Positions 6,000 through 12,994 of a stretch of 18,974 nt of DNA are shown here, one piece after another. The position numbers were made by a program, and so were the translations under genes. Origin of the DNA: Actinomycetes bacterium (GTDB lineage: Bacteria; Actinomycetota; Actinomycetes; Actinomycetales; Microbacteriaceae); the NCBI GenBank assembly GCA_023432005.1, contig JAEYVF010000123.1:1-18974 (forward strand). The letters run 5' to 3'. Position 1 is the first letter of the stretch. Each line of letters starts with the position of its first letter. The notes under the pieces are model-generated. The model was not told where the DNA came from and did not search any database. It was given only the letters and a program-made list of their open reading frames with translations.

Positions 6000-7463
6000 T
6001 CAGTCCGCCGGCGTGTCCCCCTCCGAGGTGGCGGCAGCCGCACCACCCGCGGCGGCAGCCGCATCCGCGGCGGCGGTGCCGGCCCGGTTGGCGGCGACCC
6101 AGCCGTCGACGTTGCGCTGCGGCGCCACGTTGAGGGCGAGCGCCCCGGCCGGCACGTCCTTGCGGATGACGGTGCCGGCGCCCGAGTAGGCGCCGTCGCC
6201 GATCGTGACCGGCGCGACGAAGACGTTGTGGGATCCCGTGCGCACGTGCGACCCGACGGTCGTGCGGTGCTTGCTGACCCCGTCGTAGTTCGCGGTGATG
6301 GTGCCGGCGCCGATGTTCGAGCCCTCGCCCACCTCGGTGTCGCCGATGTAGGAGAGATGCGGCACCTTCGACCCGCGGCCGATCTTGGCGTTCTTCGTCT
6401 CGACGAAGGTGCCGATCTTTCCCCCGCCCGCGAGTTCCGTGCCGGGCCGCAGGTAGGCGAACGGCCCGACCTCGGCGTACGCCTTGATCACGGCGAGCGT
6501 CGCATCCGTGCGCTTCACGACGGCGCCCTCGCCGACCTCGCAGTCCACGAGCGTGGTGTCGGGTCCGATCGACGCCTCCCGCTCGATCGTGGTCGCGCCG
6601 GCGAGGCGCGTGTTGGGCCAGATCTCGGCGTCCTGGCCGATCGACACGGTGAGGTCGATCCAGGTGCTCGCGGGGTCGTGGATGGTGACGCCGCCCAGCT
6701 GGTGCCCGCGCACGATCATCGCGTTGAGGCGTGCCGCCTGCTCGGAGAGCTGCGAGCGGTCGTTGACCCCCGCCACGCGCCAGCTCTCCGACACCGGTAC
6801 GGCGGCGACCGTGGCGGAGGTCTCGCGCAGGAGCGCCACGACATCCGTCAGGTACTTCTCGCCCTGCGCGTTCGCGGTGCCGACGCGCGGCAGCAGCTCG
6901 CGCAGCGCGGATGCCGAGAACACGTAGCTGCCGGAGTTGACCTCGGTGATCGCGAGCACGGCCTCGTCGGCGTCCTTGTGCTCGACGATCGCCGAGACCG
7001 AGCCGTCGCCGTCGCGCACGATGCGGCCGTAGCCCGTCGCGTCCTCGAGCACGGCCGACAGGATGGTGGCGGATGCCGCGGCCGCCCGATGCTGCTCGAG
7101 GAGCGCGCCGAGGGTGACGGCGTCGAGCAGCGGCACGTCTCCCGACACGACGACGACGTCGCCGTCGAAGTCGGCCGGCAACGCCTGCACGGCGAGCTCG
7201 ACGGCGCGTCCGGTGCCCGGCACCTCGTCCTGGTCGACGACGATCGCCTCGTCGTGGTACTCGAGCACCGCGGCGGCCACCTCGTCGCGCTGGTGGCGCA
7301 CGACGACCTCGACGTAGGAGGGCTCGAGGTGGCGAGCGGTCGTCAGCACGTGGGCGATCATCGGGAGGCCGGCGATCGGGTGCAGCACCTTGGCGCGCCG
7401 CGAGCGCATGCGCGTGCCCTCCCCTGCGGCGAGGACGACGACGGCGAGACGGGGGTCGGTCAT
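6000..7463 (-). CDS. glmU: Bifunctional GlmU: GlcN-1-P acetyltransferase / UDP-GlcNAc pyrophosphorylase
   Basis: Makes UDP-N-acetylglucosamine from glucosamine-1-phosphate, acetyl-CoA and UTP in the cytosol, for peptidoglycan and other cell-wall polymers. The 487-residue length is typical. The N-terminal uridyltransferase has LAAGEGTRM (11-19), Lys25, GDVPL (108-112) and EVNSGSY (174-180). From about 260 a left-handed beta-helix of hexapeptide repeats forms the acetyltransferase, with R339, K357, H369 and N392 at the expected active-site positions. The tail after 455 is Ala-rich. Start is ATG at 7463-7461. There is no normally spaced Shine-Dalgarno, but CAGAAT ends six bases upstream, suggesting a leaderless mRNA. 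It is divergent from the chitinase. The common partner prs does not follow; a DUF222 remnant and a palindromic repeat do. Confidence 0.97.
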   Translation of the reverse strand: MTDPRLAVVVLAAGEGTRMRSRRAKVLHPIAGLPMIAHVLTTARHLEPSYVEVVVRHQRDEVAAAVLEYHDEAIVVDQDEVPGTGRAVELAVQALPADFDGDVVVVSGDVPLLDAVTLGALLEQHRAAAASATILSAVLEDATGYGRIVRDGDGSVSAIVEHKDADEAVLAITEVNSGSYVFSASALRELLPRVGTANAQGEKYLTDVVALLRETSATVAAVPVSESWRVAGVNDRSQLSEQAARLNAMIVRGHQLGGVTIHDPASTWIDLTVSIGQDAEIWPNTRLAGATTIEREASIGPDTTLVDCEVGEGAVVKRTDATLAVIKAYAEVGPFAYLRPGTELAGGGKIGTFVETKNAKIGRGSKVPHLSYIGDTEVGEGSNIGAGTITANYDGVSKHRTTVGSHVRTGSHNVFVAPVTIGDGAYSGAGTVIRKDVPAGALALNVAPQRNVDGWVAANRAGTAAADAAAAAGGAAAATSEGDTPAD

Positions 7464-7469
7464 CCCCCC

Positions 7470-7475
7470 ATTCTG
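7470..7475 (-). promoter_or_regulatory. -10-like box for leaderless glmU transcript
   Basis: CAGAAT, six bases before the ATG (the gap is all G). Position 2 A and position 6 T fit TANNNT, and the spacing would place the transcript start on the ATG itself. Confidence 0.4.
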
Positions 7476-7553
7476 CCGCGTCGGGCGGGACGCGCCCCGC
7501 ACGGCCCGATAGCGCCCTGTCCCAGGACTTCGAGGGCATCCGTCCCTGCCGTC

Positions 7554-7569
7554 CGGTCCCCCGGGACCG
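7554..7569. promoter_or_regulatory. Operator-like palindrome between glmU and chitinase
   Basis: CGGTCCC-CC-GGGACCG: 7-bp perfect arms with a 2-bp centre, 68 bp before the chosen chitinase start and 90 bp before the glmU start. It shares GGTC...GACC with the DasR-type site of chitinase promoters, but the arms are 4 bp further apart, so I do not assign it to DasR. Confidence 0.35.
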
Positions 7570-7625
7570 CGAGTCTCGGGATGCGGCCGACGTCCGGTCG
7601 CCACGACGTCGTCGTGCGCACCGTC

Positions 7626-7631
7626 AGGGGG
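7626..7631 (+). promoter_or_regulatory. Ribosome binding site deciding the chitinase start
   Basis: AGGGGG ends six bases before GTG 7638. The in-frame upstream ATG at 7581 has no comparable site, and starting at 7638 gives a clean signal peptide. Confidence 0.6.
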
Positions 7632-7637
7632 TCGGCC

Positions 7638-9671
7638 GTGCTTCCGGTCGTTCGTCGCGTCTCCGCCGTCGTCGCCGTCGCGGCGGCCGCCTCGCTCGTC
7701 GCAGGGCTCGCCGCCTCCGCGCCGCTGCTCACCTTCTCCTCGGTCGCTGCCGCGCCCGCCGCCCCGAGCGCCGCGGCGAGCGCACCGCCCGATCACGACC
7801 CGTGGGTCACTGGCTACTACGCCGGCTGGTATTGGGACCAGGGCTACGAGCCGCACGAGATCGACATGTCGGCCATGACGCACTTCGTGTTCGGCCGCGT
7901 CGCGCCGGGCGGCGGCTCGCTCGACGGCGAGCCCGGCGAGGTCGTCGAGGGCGCGGGCAGCGCGCACGACGTCGCCGCGTCGCCGTACCCGGGCACGACG
8001 GTGGAGGACGAGGCGATCCGCCTCGCGCACGCCGCGGGCGCGAAGGCGCTGCTCATGCTCGGCGGCGACGGCTTCGACGGGCGGGGCTTCGTCGCCTCGA
8101 CGACGGATGCCGTGCGCCCGACGTTCGTGGAGAACATCGTCGACTACCTGGTCGAGCACGACTACGACGGCGTCGACATCGACTGGGAGAACTGCATCGG
8201 CGGCGAGGCGTGGGAGTGCGGCGTCGACATCAGCGTGGCGGAGTCGGTGCGGCGCCTCACGGGACTCATCACCGACATCCGCGCCGAGATGGCCGAACGA
8301 GCGCGCTACGCCTCCGAGCCCGGCATCATCACCTTCCCGGGCTACCCCGTGAGCATCAACGAGCTCGACCCCGACGGGCGCGTCGCGCAGTGGCAGGTCG
8401 ACGTGGCCCTGCTCGTGGACCAGTACAACCTCATGAGCTACGGCATCGGCACGACGTGGAACCGCGGCGGCTGGGACTCGTGGTTCTCGGGGGCGCTCGA
8501 CGGCGAGTCGGGCACCCACCCGGTGAGCATCGACTCGAGCATCGAGGCGTACGTCGCGTCCGGCGTCCCGCGCGAGCGCATCGGCATGGGCATCGGGTTC
8601 TACGGCATCTACTTCGGCCCCACGATCACGGGTCCGCGGCAGAGCACGGATGACGCGGGCAACGACATCTACGAGGTCGACGACAACGCGCTCGCCTACG
8701 AGAACCTCGTGCGCCTCGGCTACCTCGACAACGGCGTTCGCCACTTCGACGCGGAGGCCTCGTCGACCTACCGCGTGTACGGCAACGGCGGCTACGTGCC
8801 CGCCCTCGACCCGGCGCGCCACCCCGCGGGGATGCTCTCCTACGAAGACGAGGAGTCCATCGCCGCGAAGGGCGCCTACGCGCGCGCCGGCCTCGCGGGC
8901 GGCACCATCATCTGGACCCTCAACTACGGCGCCCTCCCCGATGGCACGAACCCGCTGCTGCAGGCCGTGAAGAGCGCGTTCCTCCTCGACGAGCCCGAGG
9001 ACCCGGAGGCGCCGGGCGCGGTCGTCAGCGTGCCCGCCGAGCCCGCATCCGGCTGGTTCGACGGCCCCGTGGCCGTGCGCTTCGAGGGCGTCCCGCGCCA
9101 GACGGAGCTCGACCGCCTGGAGATCGTGATCGACGGCGGCGAGCCGATCGTCGTCGAGGAAGGCGAGCACGAGCTCGTCATCCAGGACGACGGCCGTCAC
9201 GAGATCGCGCTCACGGTGTACGACGCCGACGGCCGCAGCACGAGAACGCGCGCAACCGTGCGCATCGACGCCTCGGCTCCCTCGATCGAGCTCCGCTCCC
9301 CCGCGGCCGTCGCACAGGACGCCCGCGCGCTCGCCCCGGGCGAGGTCGCGCAAGGCTCCACCGTGCTCGCCGATTTCTCGTGCGCCGACCCGCACTCGGG
9401 CGTCGCTGCGTGCACCGGCACCGTCGCGGCCGGCACGCGCCTGGCCACCTCGGCGCTCGGCGAGCACGAGTTCACGGTGACGGCACGCAACGGCGCGGGG
9501 CTCGAGGCCACGACGACCGTCACCTACCGTGTCGTGGCAGCGGCCGCCGTCGACCCCGTGCTCGCGGCGACCGGTGCCGCCTGGATCGTGCCCGCCGTCG
9601 CCTCGACGCTCCTTGCGGCGGCGGGTGCCCTGCTGCTCCTGACGCGACGACGGGCGGTGCGGTCCCGCTGA
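7638..9671 (+). CDS. Secreted GH18 chitinase with LAATG wall anchor
   Basis: Predicted extracellular chitin hydrolase of 677 residues. Residues 1 to about 39 are a signal peptide (R6, R7, then a long hydrophobic core, AxA-type cleavage region near 37-39). The GH18 barrel runs about 56-445, with LGGDGFDG and the catalytic DGVDIDWE (177-184; D177, D180, D182, acid Glu184), then QYNLMSYG. Two beta-rich, Ig-like modules follow (about 460-548 and 550-635). The C-terminus is LAATG (642-646), a hydrophobic helix and RRRAVRSR, matching sortase-E-type LAxTG sorting signals, so the enzyme is probably wall-linked. GTG start 7638 is chosen for its AGGGGG site; ATG 7581 would add 19 residues. The gene is divergent from glmU and ends 4 bp from the convergent GH13 gene. 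GH18 members can also be endo-beta-N-acetylglucosaminidases. Confidence 0.88.
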   Translation: MLPVVRRVSAVVAVAAAASLVAGLAASAPLLTFSSVAAAPAAPSAAASAPPDHDPWVTGYYAGWYWDQGYEPHEIDMSAMTHFVFGRVAPGGGSLDGEPGEVVEGAGSAHDVAASPYPGTTVEDEAIRLAHAAGAKALLMLGGDGFDGRGFVASTTDAVRPTFVENIVDYLVEHDYDGVDIDWENCIGGEAWECGVDISVAESVRRLTGLITDIRAEMAERARYASEPGIITFPGYPVSINELDPDGRVAQWQVDVALLVDQYNLMSYGIGTTWNRGGWDSWFSGALDGESGTHPVSIDSSIEAYVASGVPRERIGMGIGFYGIYFGPTITGPRQSTDDAGNDIYEVDDNALAYENLVRLGYLDNGVRHFDAEASSTYRVYGNGGYVPALDPARHPAGMLSYEDEESIAAKGAYARAGLAGGTIIWTLNYGALPDGTNPLLQAVKSAFLLDEPEDPEAPGAVVSVPAEPASGWFDGPVAVRFEGVPRQTELDRLEIVIDGGEPIVVEEGEHELVIQDDGRHEIALTVYDADGRSTRTRATVRIDASAPSIELRSPAAVAQDARALAPGEVAQGSTVLADFSCADPHSGVAACTGTVAAGTRLATSALGEHEFTVTARNGAGLEATTTVTYRVVAAAAVDPVLAATGAAWIVPAVASTLLAAAGALLLLTRRRAVRSR

Positions 9672-9675
9672 CGCG

Positions 9676-11562
9676 TCAGGACACGCGCCAGAGCTGCGCC
9701 TCGTAAGGGGCGAGCTCGCGCGTGCCGGCCCCGCTCGCGAGCAGGAGCTCAGCTCCCGCGGGCGGGGCCGTCGTGCGCGCCGGGCGGTCGGTCAGGTTGA
9801 GCACGACGAGGTACTCCTCGCCGTCGCGCGCCCGTCGATACCGCCAGACGTCGCGCGAGCTGCGCTCGGTGGTCGTCTCCCCGTAGATGAGAGCACGGCT
9901 ACCGCGACGAAGCGCGATGAGGCGGCGGTGCCACTCGAGCACGGATGCCGCATCGCCCTCCTGCGACGCCACGTTGATCGTGTGGTCGCCGTCGCCCTCG
10001 ATCCAGGGGGTGCCGGTCGTGAAGCCGCCCGACGCATCCCACGCCATCGGCACGCGCGTGTGGTCACGCGTGCCGGCGAGCACGCGGGCGAACACCGCAT
10101 CCGGGTCGGTGCCGGATGCCGTCAGCTCGGCCGCGAGGTTGATGCTCTCGACGTCGCGCAGCTGGTCGAGCGAGGTGAACGCCTGATTCACCATGCCGAT
10201 CTCCTGCCCCTGGTAGAGGAACGGCGTGCCGCGCAGCGTGAACTGGACCGTCGCGAGCAGCTTCGCGATCGCGGCGGCGTGATCGCGCCGCGGGTCGACT
10301 TTCGACACGAAGCGCGGGTTGTCGTGGTTGTCGAAGAACAGACTCATCCAGTAGCCGTCTCCGTACTCCGCCTGCCAGCGCGTGTAGTAGCTCTTCAGGT
10401 ACCGCAGGTCGTAGCGGTAGTCGTCGAAGCGGTTCCTCCCCGGGTTCTCGAGGTGCTCGAAGTTGAACACCATGTCGAGCTCGCGGCGGTCGTCGCCGAC
10501 CATGAGCTTGCCCAGCTGCGGCCCGATGCCGGGCGTCTCGCCGATCGCGACGCAGTCCGGGTCGTCGAAGGCCTCCGCGCGCAGCTGGCGCAGATGCTCG
10601 TGGAGGCGCGGGCCGTGGAAGTAGTGCTCCATCCCGGTGAAGCCGATGAGGTCGCCGATGAGCGCGTTGCCCTGCGGGAGCCCCGGTGTCTTCGAGATGT
10701 AGTTGATGACGTCGAGCCGGAAGCCGTCGACGCCGCGCTCGCGCCACCACCGCACGATGTCGACGACCTCGGCGCGCATCCGCTCGTTCTCCCAGTTCAG
10801 GTCCATCTGCTTGGACGAGAACAGGTGGAGGCCCCACAGCCCCGCCTCGGGGAACCACCGCCAGGCCGATCCGGAGAAGAACGAACGCCAGTTGTTCGGT
10901 GGGGTGCCCGGGTCGCCCTCGCGGAGGAAGTAGTAGTCGCGGTACGGCGAGGCGGGGTCGCGCAGCGCCTCCTGGAACCACGGATGCTCGTCGGAGGTGT
11001 GGTTGACGACGAGATCCATCACGAGGCGCATCCCGCGCTCGTGCAGCCCGCCGACGAGCGCGTCGAAGTCGTCGAGGGTGCCGAACTCCGCGAGGATCGC
11101 GCGGTAGTCGCGGATGTCGTAGCCCATGTCGTCCATGGGCGAGTCGTAGATCGGCGAGAGCCAGAGGGCGTCGACGCCGAGCGCCTTCAGGTAGTCCAGA
11201 CGCGAGAGGATGCCGCGCAGATCGCCGATGCCGTCGCCGTCCGAGTCCTGGAAGGAGCGCGGATACACCTGATAGAACACGGCCTCCTTGAACCACGCCT
11301 CGCGCAGGGGCCCGCCATTCGGGGCGGGCACGTCGGGCACGGTCGCCATGAGCGCGACGAGCGCGTCGACGAACGCGTCGTCGATGCGCCCGCCTGTGAG
11401 CCTCGGCAGGGCCGAGAGCCGCAGCGAGCCGACGAGCGGGTTGTCGATCCATCGCGACGAGCGCCCCACCTGCAGGGCGAGGCTCTCGACGACGTCGCGG
11501 CCGAGCGGATGCGCGGAGAGCTCGCGCACCCGGCTGCGGCGCGTCAGCTCACGCGCCGGCAT
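9676..11562 (-). CDS. GH13 alpha-glucosidase, oligo-1,6-glucosidase type
   Basis: Cytosolic enzyme of 628 residues releasing glucose from short alpha-glucosides. The (beta/alpha)8 domain starts near 88 (AWFKEAVFYQVYPRSF). It has a DSDGDGIGDL metal loop (107-116), DLVVNH (183-188), GFRLDVIN (280-287; nucleophile D284), the acid/base E342 in IGETPG and FFDNHD (409-414; D414). Val285 right after the nucleophile is the residue family studies link to alpha-1,6 specificity, so isomaltose-type substrates are likely. Residues 1-87 form an extra helical N-terminal region absent from classical oligo-1,6-glucosidases. The last gene of the sugar operon, it overlaps the transporter stop by 14 bp. Start ATG 11562 is chosen (GGAGGG 11 bases upstream); ATG 11583 adds seven residues. 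Sucrose or trehalose-derived substrates are not excluded. Confidence 0.9.
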   Translation of the reverse strand: MPARELTRRSRVRELSAHPLGRDVVESLALQVGRSSRWIDNPLVGSLRLSALPRLTGGRIDDAFVDALVALMATVPDVPAPNGGPLREAWFKEAVFYQVYPRSFQDSDGDGIGDLRGILSRLDYLKALGVDALWLSPIYDSPMDDMGYDIRDYRAILAEFGTLDDFDALVGGLHERGMRLVMDLVVNHTSDEHPWFQEALRDPASPYRDYYFLREGDPGTPPNNWRSFFSGSAWRWFPEAGLWGLHLFSSKQMDLNWENERMRAEVVDIVRWWRERGVDGFRLDVINYISKTPGLPQGNALIGDLIGFTGMEHYFHGPRLHEHLRQLRAEAFDDPDCVAIGETPGIGPQLGKLMVGDDRRELDMVFNFEHLENPGRNRFDDYRYDLRYLKSYYTRWQAEYGDGYWMSLFFDNHDNPRFVSKVDPRRDHAAAIAKLLATVQFTLRGTPFLYQGQEIGMVNQAFTSLDQLRDVESINLAAELTASGTDPDAVFARVLAGTRDHTRVPMAWDASGGFTTGTPWIEGDGDHTINVASQEGDAASVLEWHRRLIALRRGSRALIYGETTTERSSRDVWRYRRARDGEEYLVVLNLTDRPARTTAPPAGAELLLASGAGTRELAPYEAQLWRVS

Positions 11563-12994
11563 GCTCGTCGGCGCCCTCCGCATCCACCCCGACGACCGCG
11601 GCGGCCGCGAGCTTGCGCACCCTCAGCTCCTCGACGATCACCGCGTACCGGGCCTCGTCCAACTTGTAGAACATGCGGTAGACGACGTAGCTGAGCGCGA
11701 TCAGCAGGGCGGGCACGACGAACATCACGATCCGCACGAGCAGCTGGCCGTCGTCGGTGATGGGGGTGTCGCCGGCCTCCTTGATGCCCGACGCGATGAC
11801 CGCCCAGCCCGTGACACCCGTCGCGACCGCGGAGCTCAGCTTGTAGATGAAGGGCTGCAGCGAGAGGGTGACGCCGTCGTTGCGACGGCCGAGCTTGTGC
11901 TCGCCGTACTCGACCGTGTCGGCGATGAACATGAGCATGTGCACCTGGATCATCGCCTGCGCGGCGAACACGAGCACGCCCGAGACGATGATCATGGCGA
12001 GTCCGCTCGGCGGGGTGAGGAAGAACAGGGCGTAGCCGACGACGACGGCGACGAGCGTGATGGTGAAGAGCATGCGCCGCGACATCCGCCGCGCGACCGT
12101 CGGGTAGACGATGAGGGCCGTCAGCTGCGAGACGCCCAGCACGAGCGTGAAGACCGAGTACATCCCCTCGTCGCCGTAGACGTACTTGAAGTAGTAGATG
12201 CCGAAGTTCGTGGTGACCGCGAACGCGACGTTGAAGAGCACGAACGCGACCGCGACGGCGAGCAGCTGGTCGTTGCGGAAGATGACCGAGAGGAGCTCGC
12301 GGAACCTCGTGTGAGGTTGGCCCGCGAGGGCGCGGTTCTCGCGCGTCAGGAGCAGCATGGCGCCCTGGAGGGCGATCGTGAGCACGACGACGCCGAGCGC
12401 GACGACGAAGAACGACCAGCGGATGTCGCCGATCGCCTCCCCGATCGCGCTCGAGACGGGCACGATCGCGACGACCATGCCGAAGGTGCCGATCGAGGCG
12501 CAGATGCGCGCGAAAGCGCCGATGCGCTCCCGCTCCGACTGCTCCTGGGTGAGCGCGGGCAGCATCGACCAGTACCCGATGTCGTTCGCGGCGAAGGCGA
12601 CGCTCCAGGCGAGGTACACGGCGCTGAAGACGACGACGAACGCGGCGTCGTCGAGCGAGAACGGCGTGAACAGCAGCAGCATGAGCACGCCGGCGACCAC
12701 GACGCCGACGAGGATCCAGGGCTTGAACTTGCCCCAGCGCGTGCGGGTGTTGTCGACGAGCACCCCGACGAAGGGATCGATGACGGCGTCGAACACGCGC
12801 ACCGCGACGAGCATGACGGTGACGCTCGCGAACACCGGCGTCGACACCGCGAGGATGTCCGAGAGGTAGAACAGCAGGAACATGCTGATGAGCGTGTAAC
12901 CCGCATCCCGGCCGATCGTGCCGATGCCGAATCCGAAGCGATTGCGCAGGGTCTGCGCCCGGGCAGCTCGGGTGCTGCCGGTGGTCGTGCTCAC
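11549..12994 (-). CDS. GPH-family sugar:cation symporter (MelB type)
   Basis: A 481-residue membrane transporter with about 12 hydrophobic segments, of the glycoside-pentoside-hexuronide:cation symporter family (MFS fold). The diagnostic stretch at 66-93, RVFDAVIDPFVG then LVDNTRTRWGKFKPW, carries the Asp residues (D69, D73) that in MelB-like proteins help bind the cation and sugar. It probably imports an alpha-galactoside or other oligosaccharide for the enzymes encoded on either side. Start is GTG at 12994-12992, overlapping the alpha-galactosidase stop as GTGA, with GAGAGGA six bases upstream, so translation is coupled. The C-terminus overlaps the GH13 start. Exact sugar and coupling ion cannot be told from sequence. 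Confidence 0.93.
   Translation of the reverse strand: MSTTTGSTRAARAQTLRNRFGFGIGTIGRDAGYTLISMFLLFYLSDILAVSTPVFASVTVMLVAVRVFDAVIDPFVGVLVDNTRTRWGKFKPWILVGVVVAGVLMLLLFTPFSLDDAAFVVVFSAVYLAWSVAFAANDIGYWSMLPALTQEQSERERIGAFARICASIGTFGMVVAIVPVSSAIGEAIGDIRWSFFVVALGVVVLTIALQGAMLLLTRENRALAGQPHTRFRELLSVIFRNDQLLAVAVAFVLFNVAFAVTTNFGIYYFKYVYGDEGMYSVFTLVLGVSQLTALIVYPTVARRMSRRMLFTITLVAVVVGYALFFLTPPSGLAMIIVSGVLVFAAQAMIQVHMLMFIADTVEYGEHKLGRRNDGVTLSLQPFIYKLSSAVATGVTGWAVIASGIKEAGDTPITDDGQLLVRIVMFVVPALLIALSYVVYRMFYKLDEARYAVIVEELRVRKLAAAAVVGVDAEGADEHAGA

Noticed and set aside
7554..7569. DasR (GlcNAc regulator) binding site before the chitinase
   Set aside because: The arms share GGTC/GACC but are too far apart for the known TGGTCTAGACCA pattern.
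7464..7637. tRNA gene between glmU and chitinase (tRNA genes often lie near glmU)
   Set aside because: No cloverleaf arms or T-loop GTTCGA-type sequence could be found on either strand.
7581..7637. Upstream ATG (7581) as chitinase start
   Set aside because: It lacks a Shine-Dalgarno and adds a polar stretch ahead of the signal peptide; GTG 7638 has AGGGGG at ideal distance.
6000..9467. Very long minus-strand open frame (over 1100 codons) running on from glmU upstream across the chitinase
   Set aside because: Only the glmU part has family motifs; the rest is antisense to a clear GH18 gene and is Arg/Ala/His-rich, as expected for a shadow frame at this GC content.
9928..11694. Plus-strand open frame of 588 codons opposite the GH13 gene
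   Set aside because: Antisense shadow of an enzyme with complete catalytic motifs.
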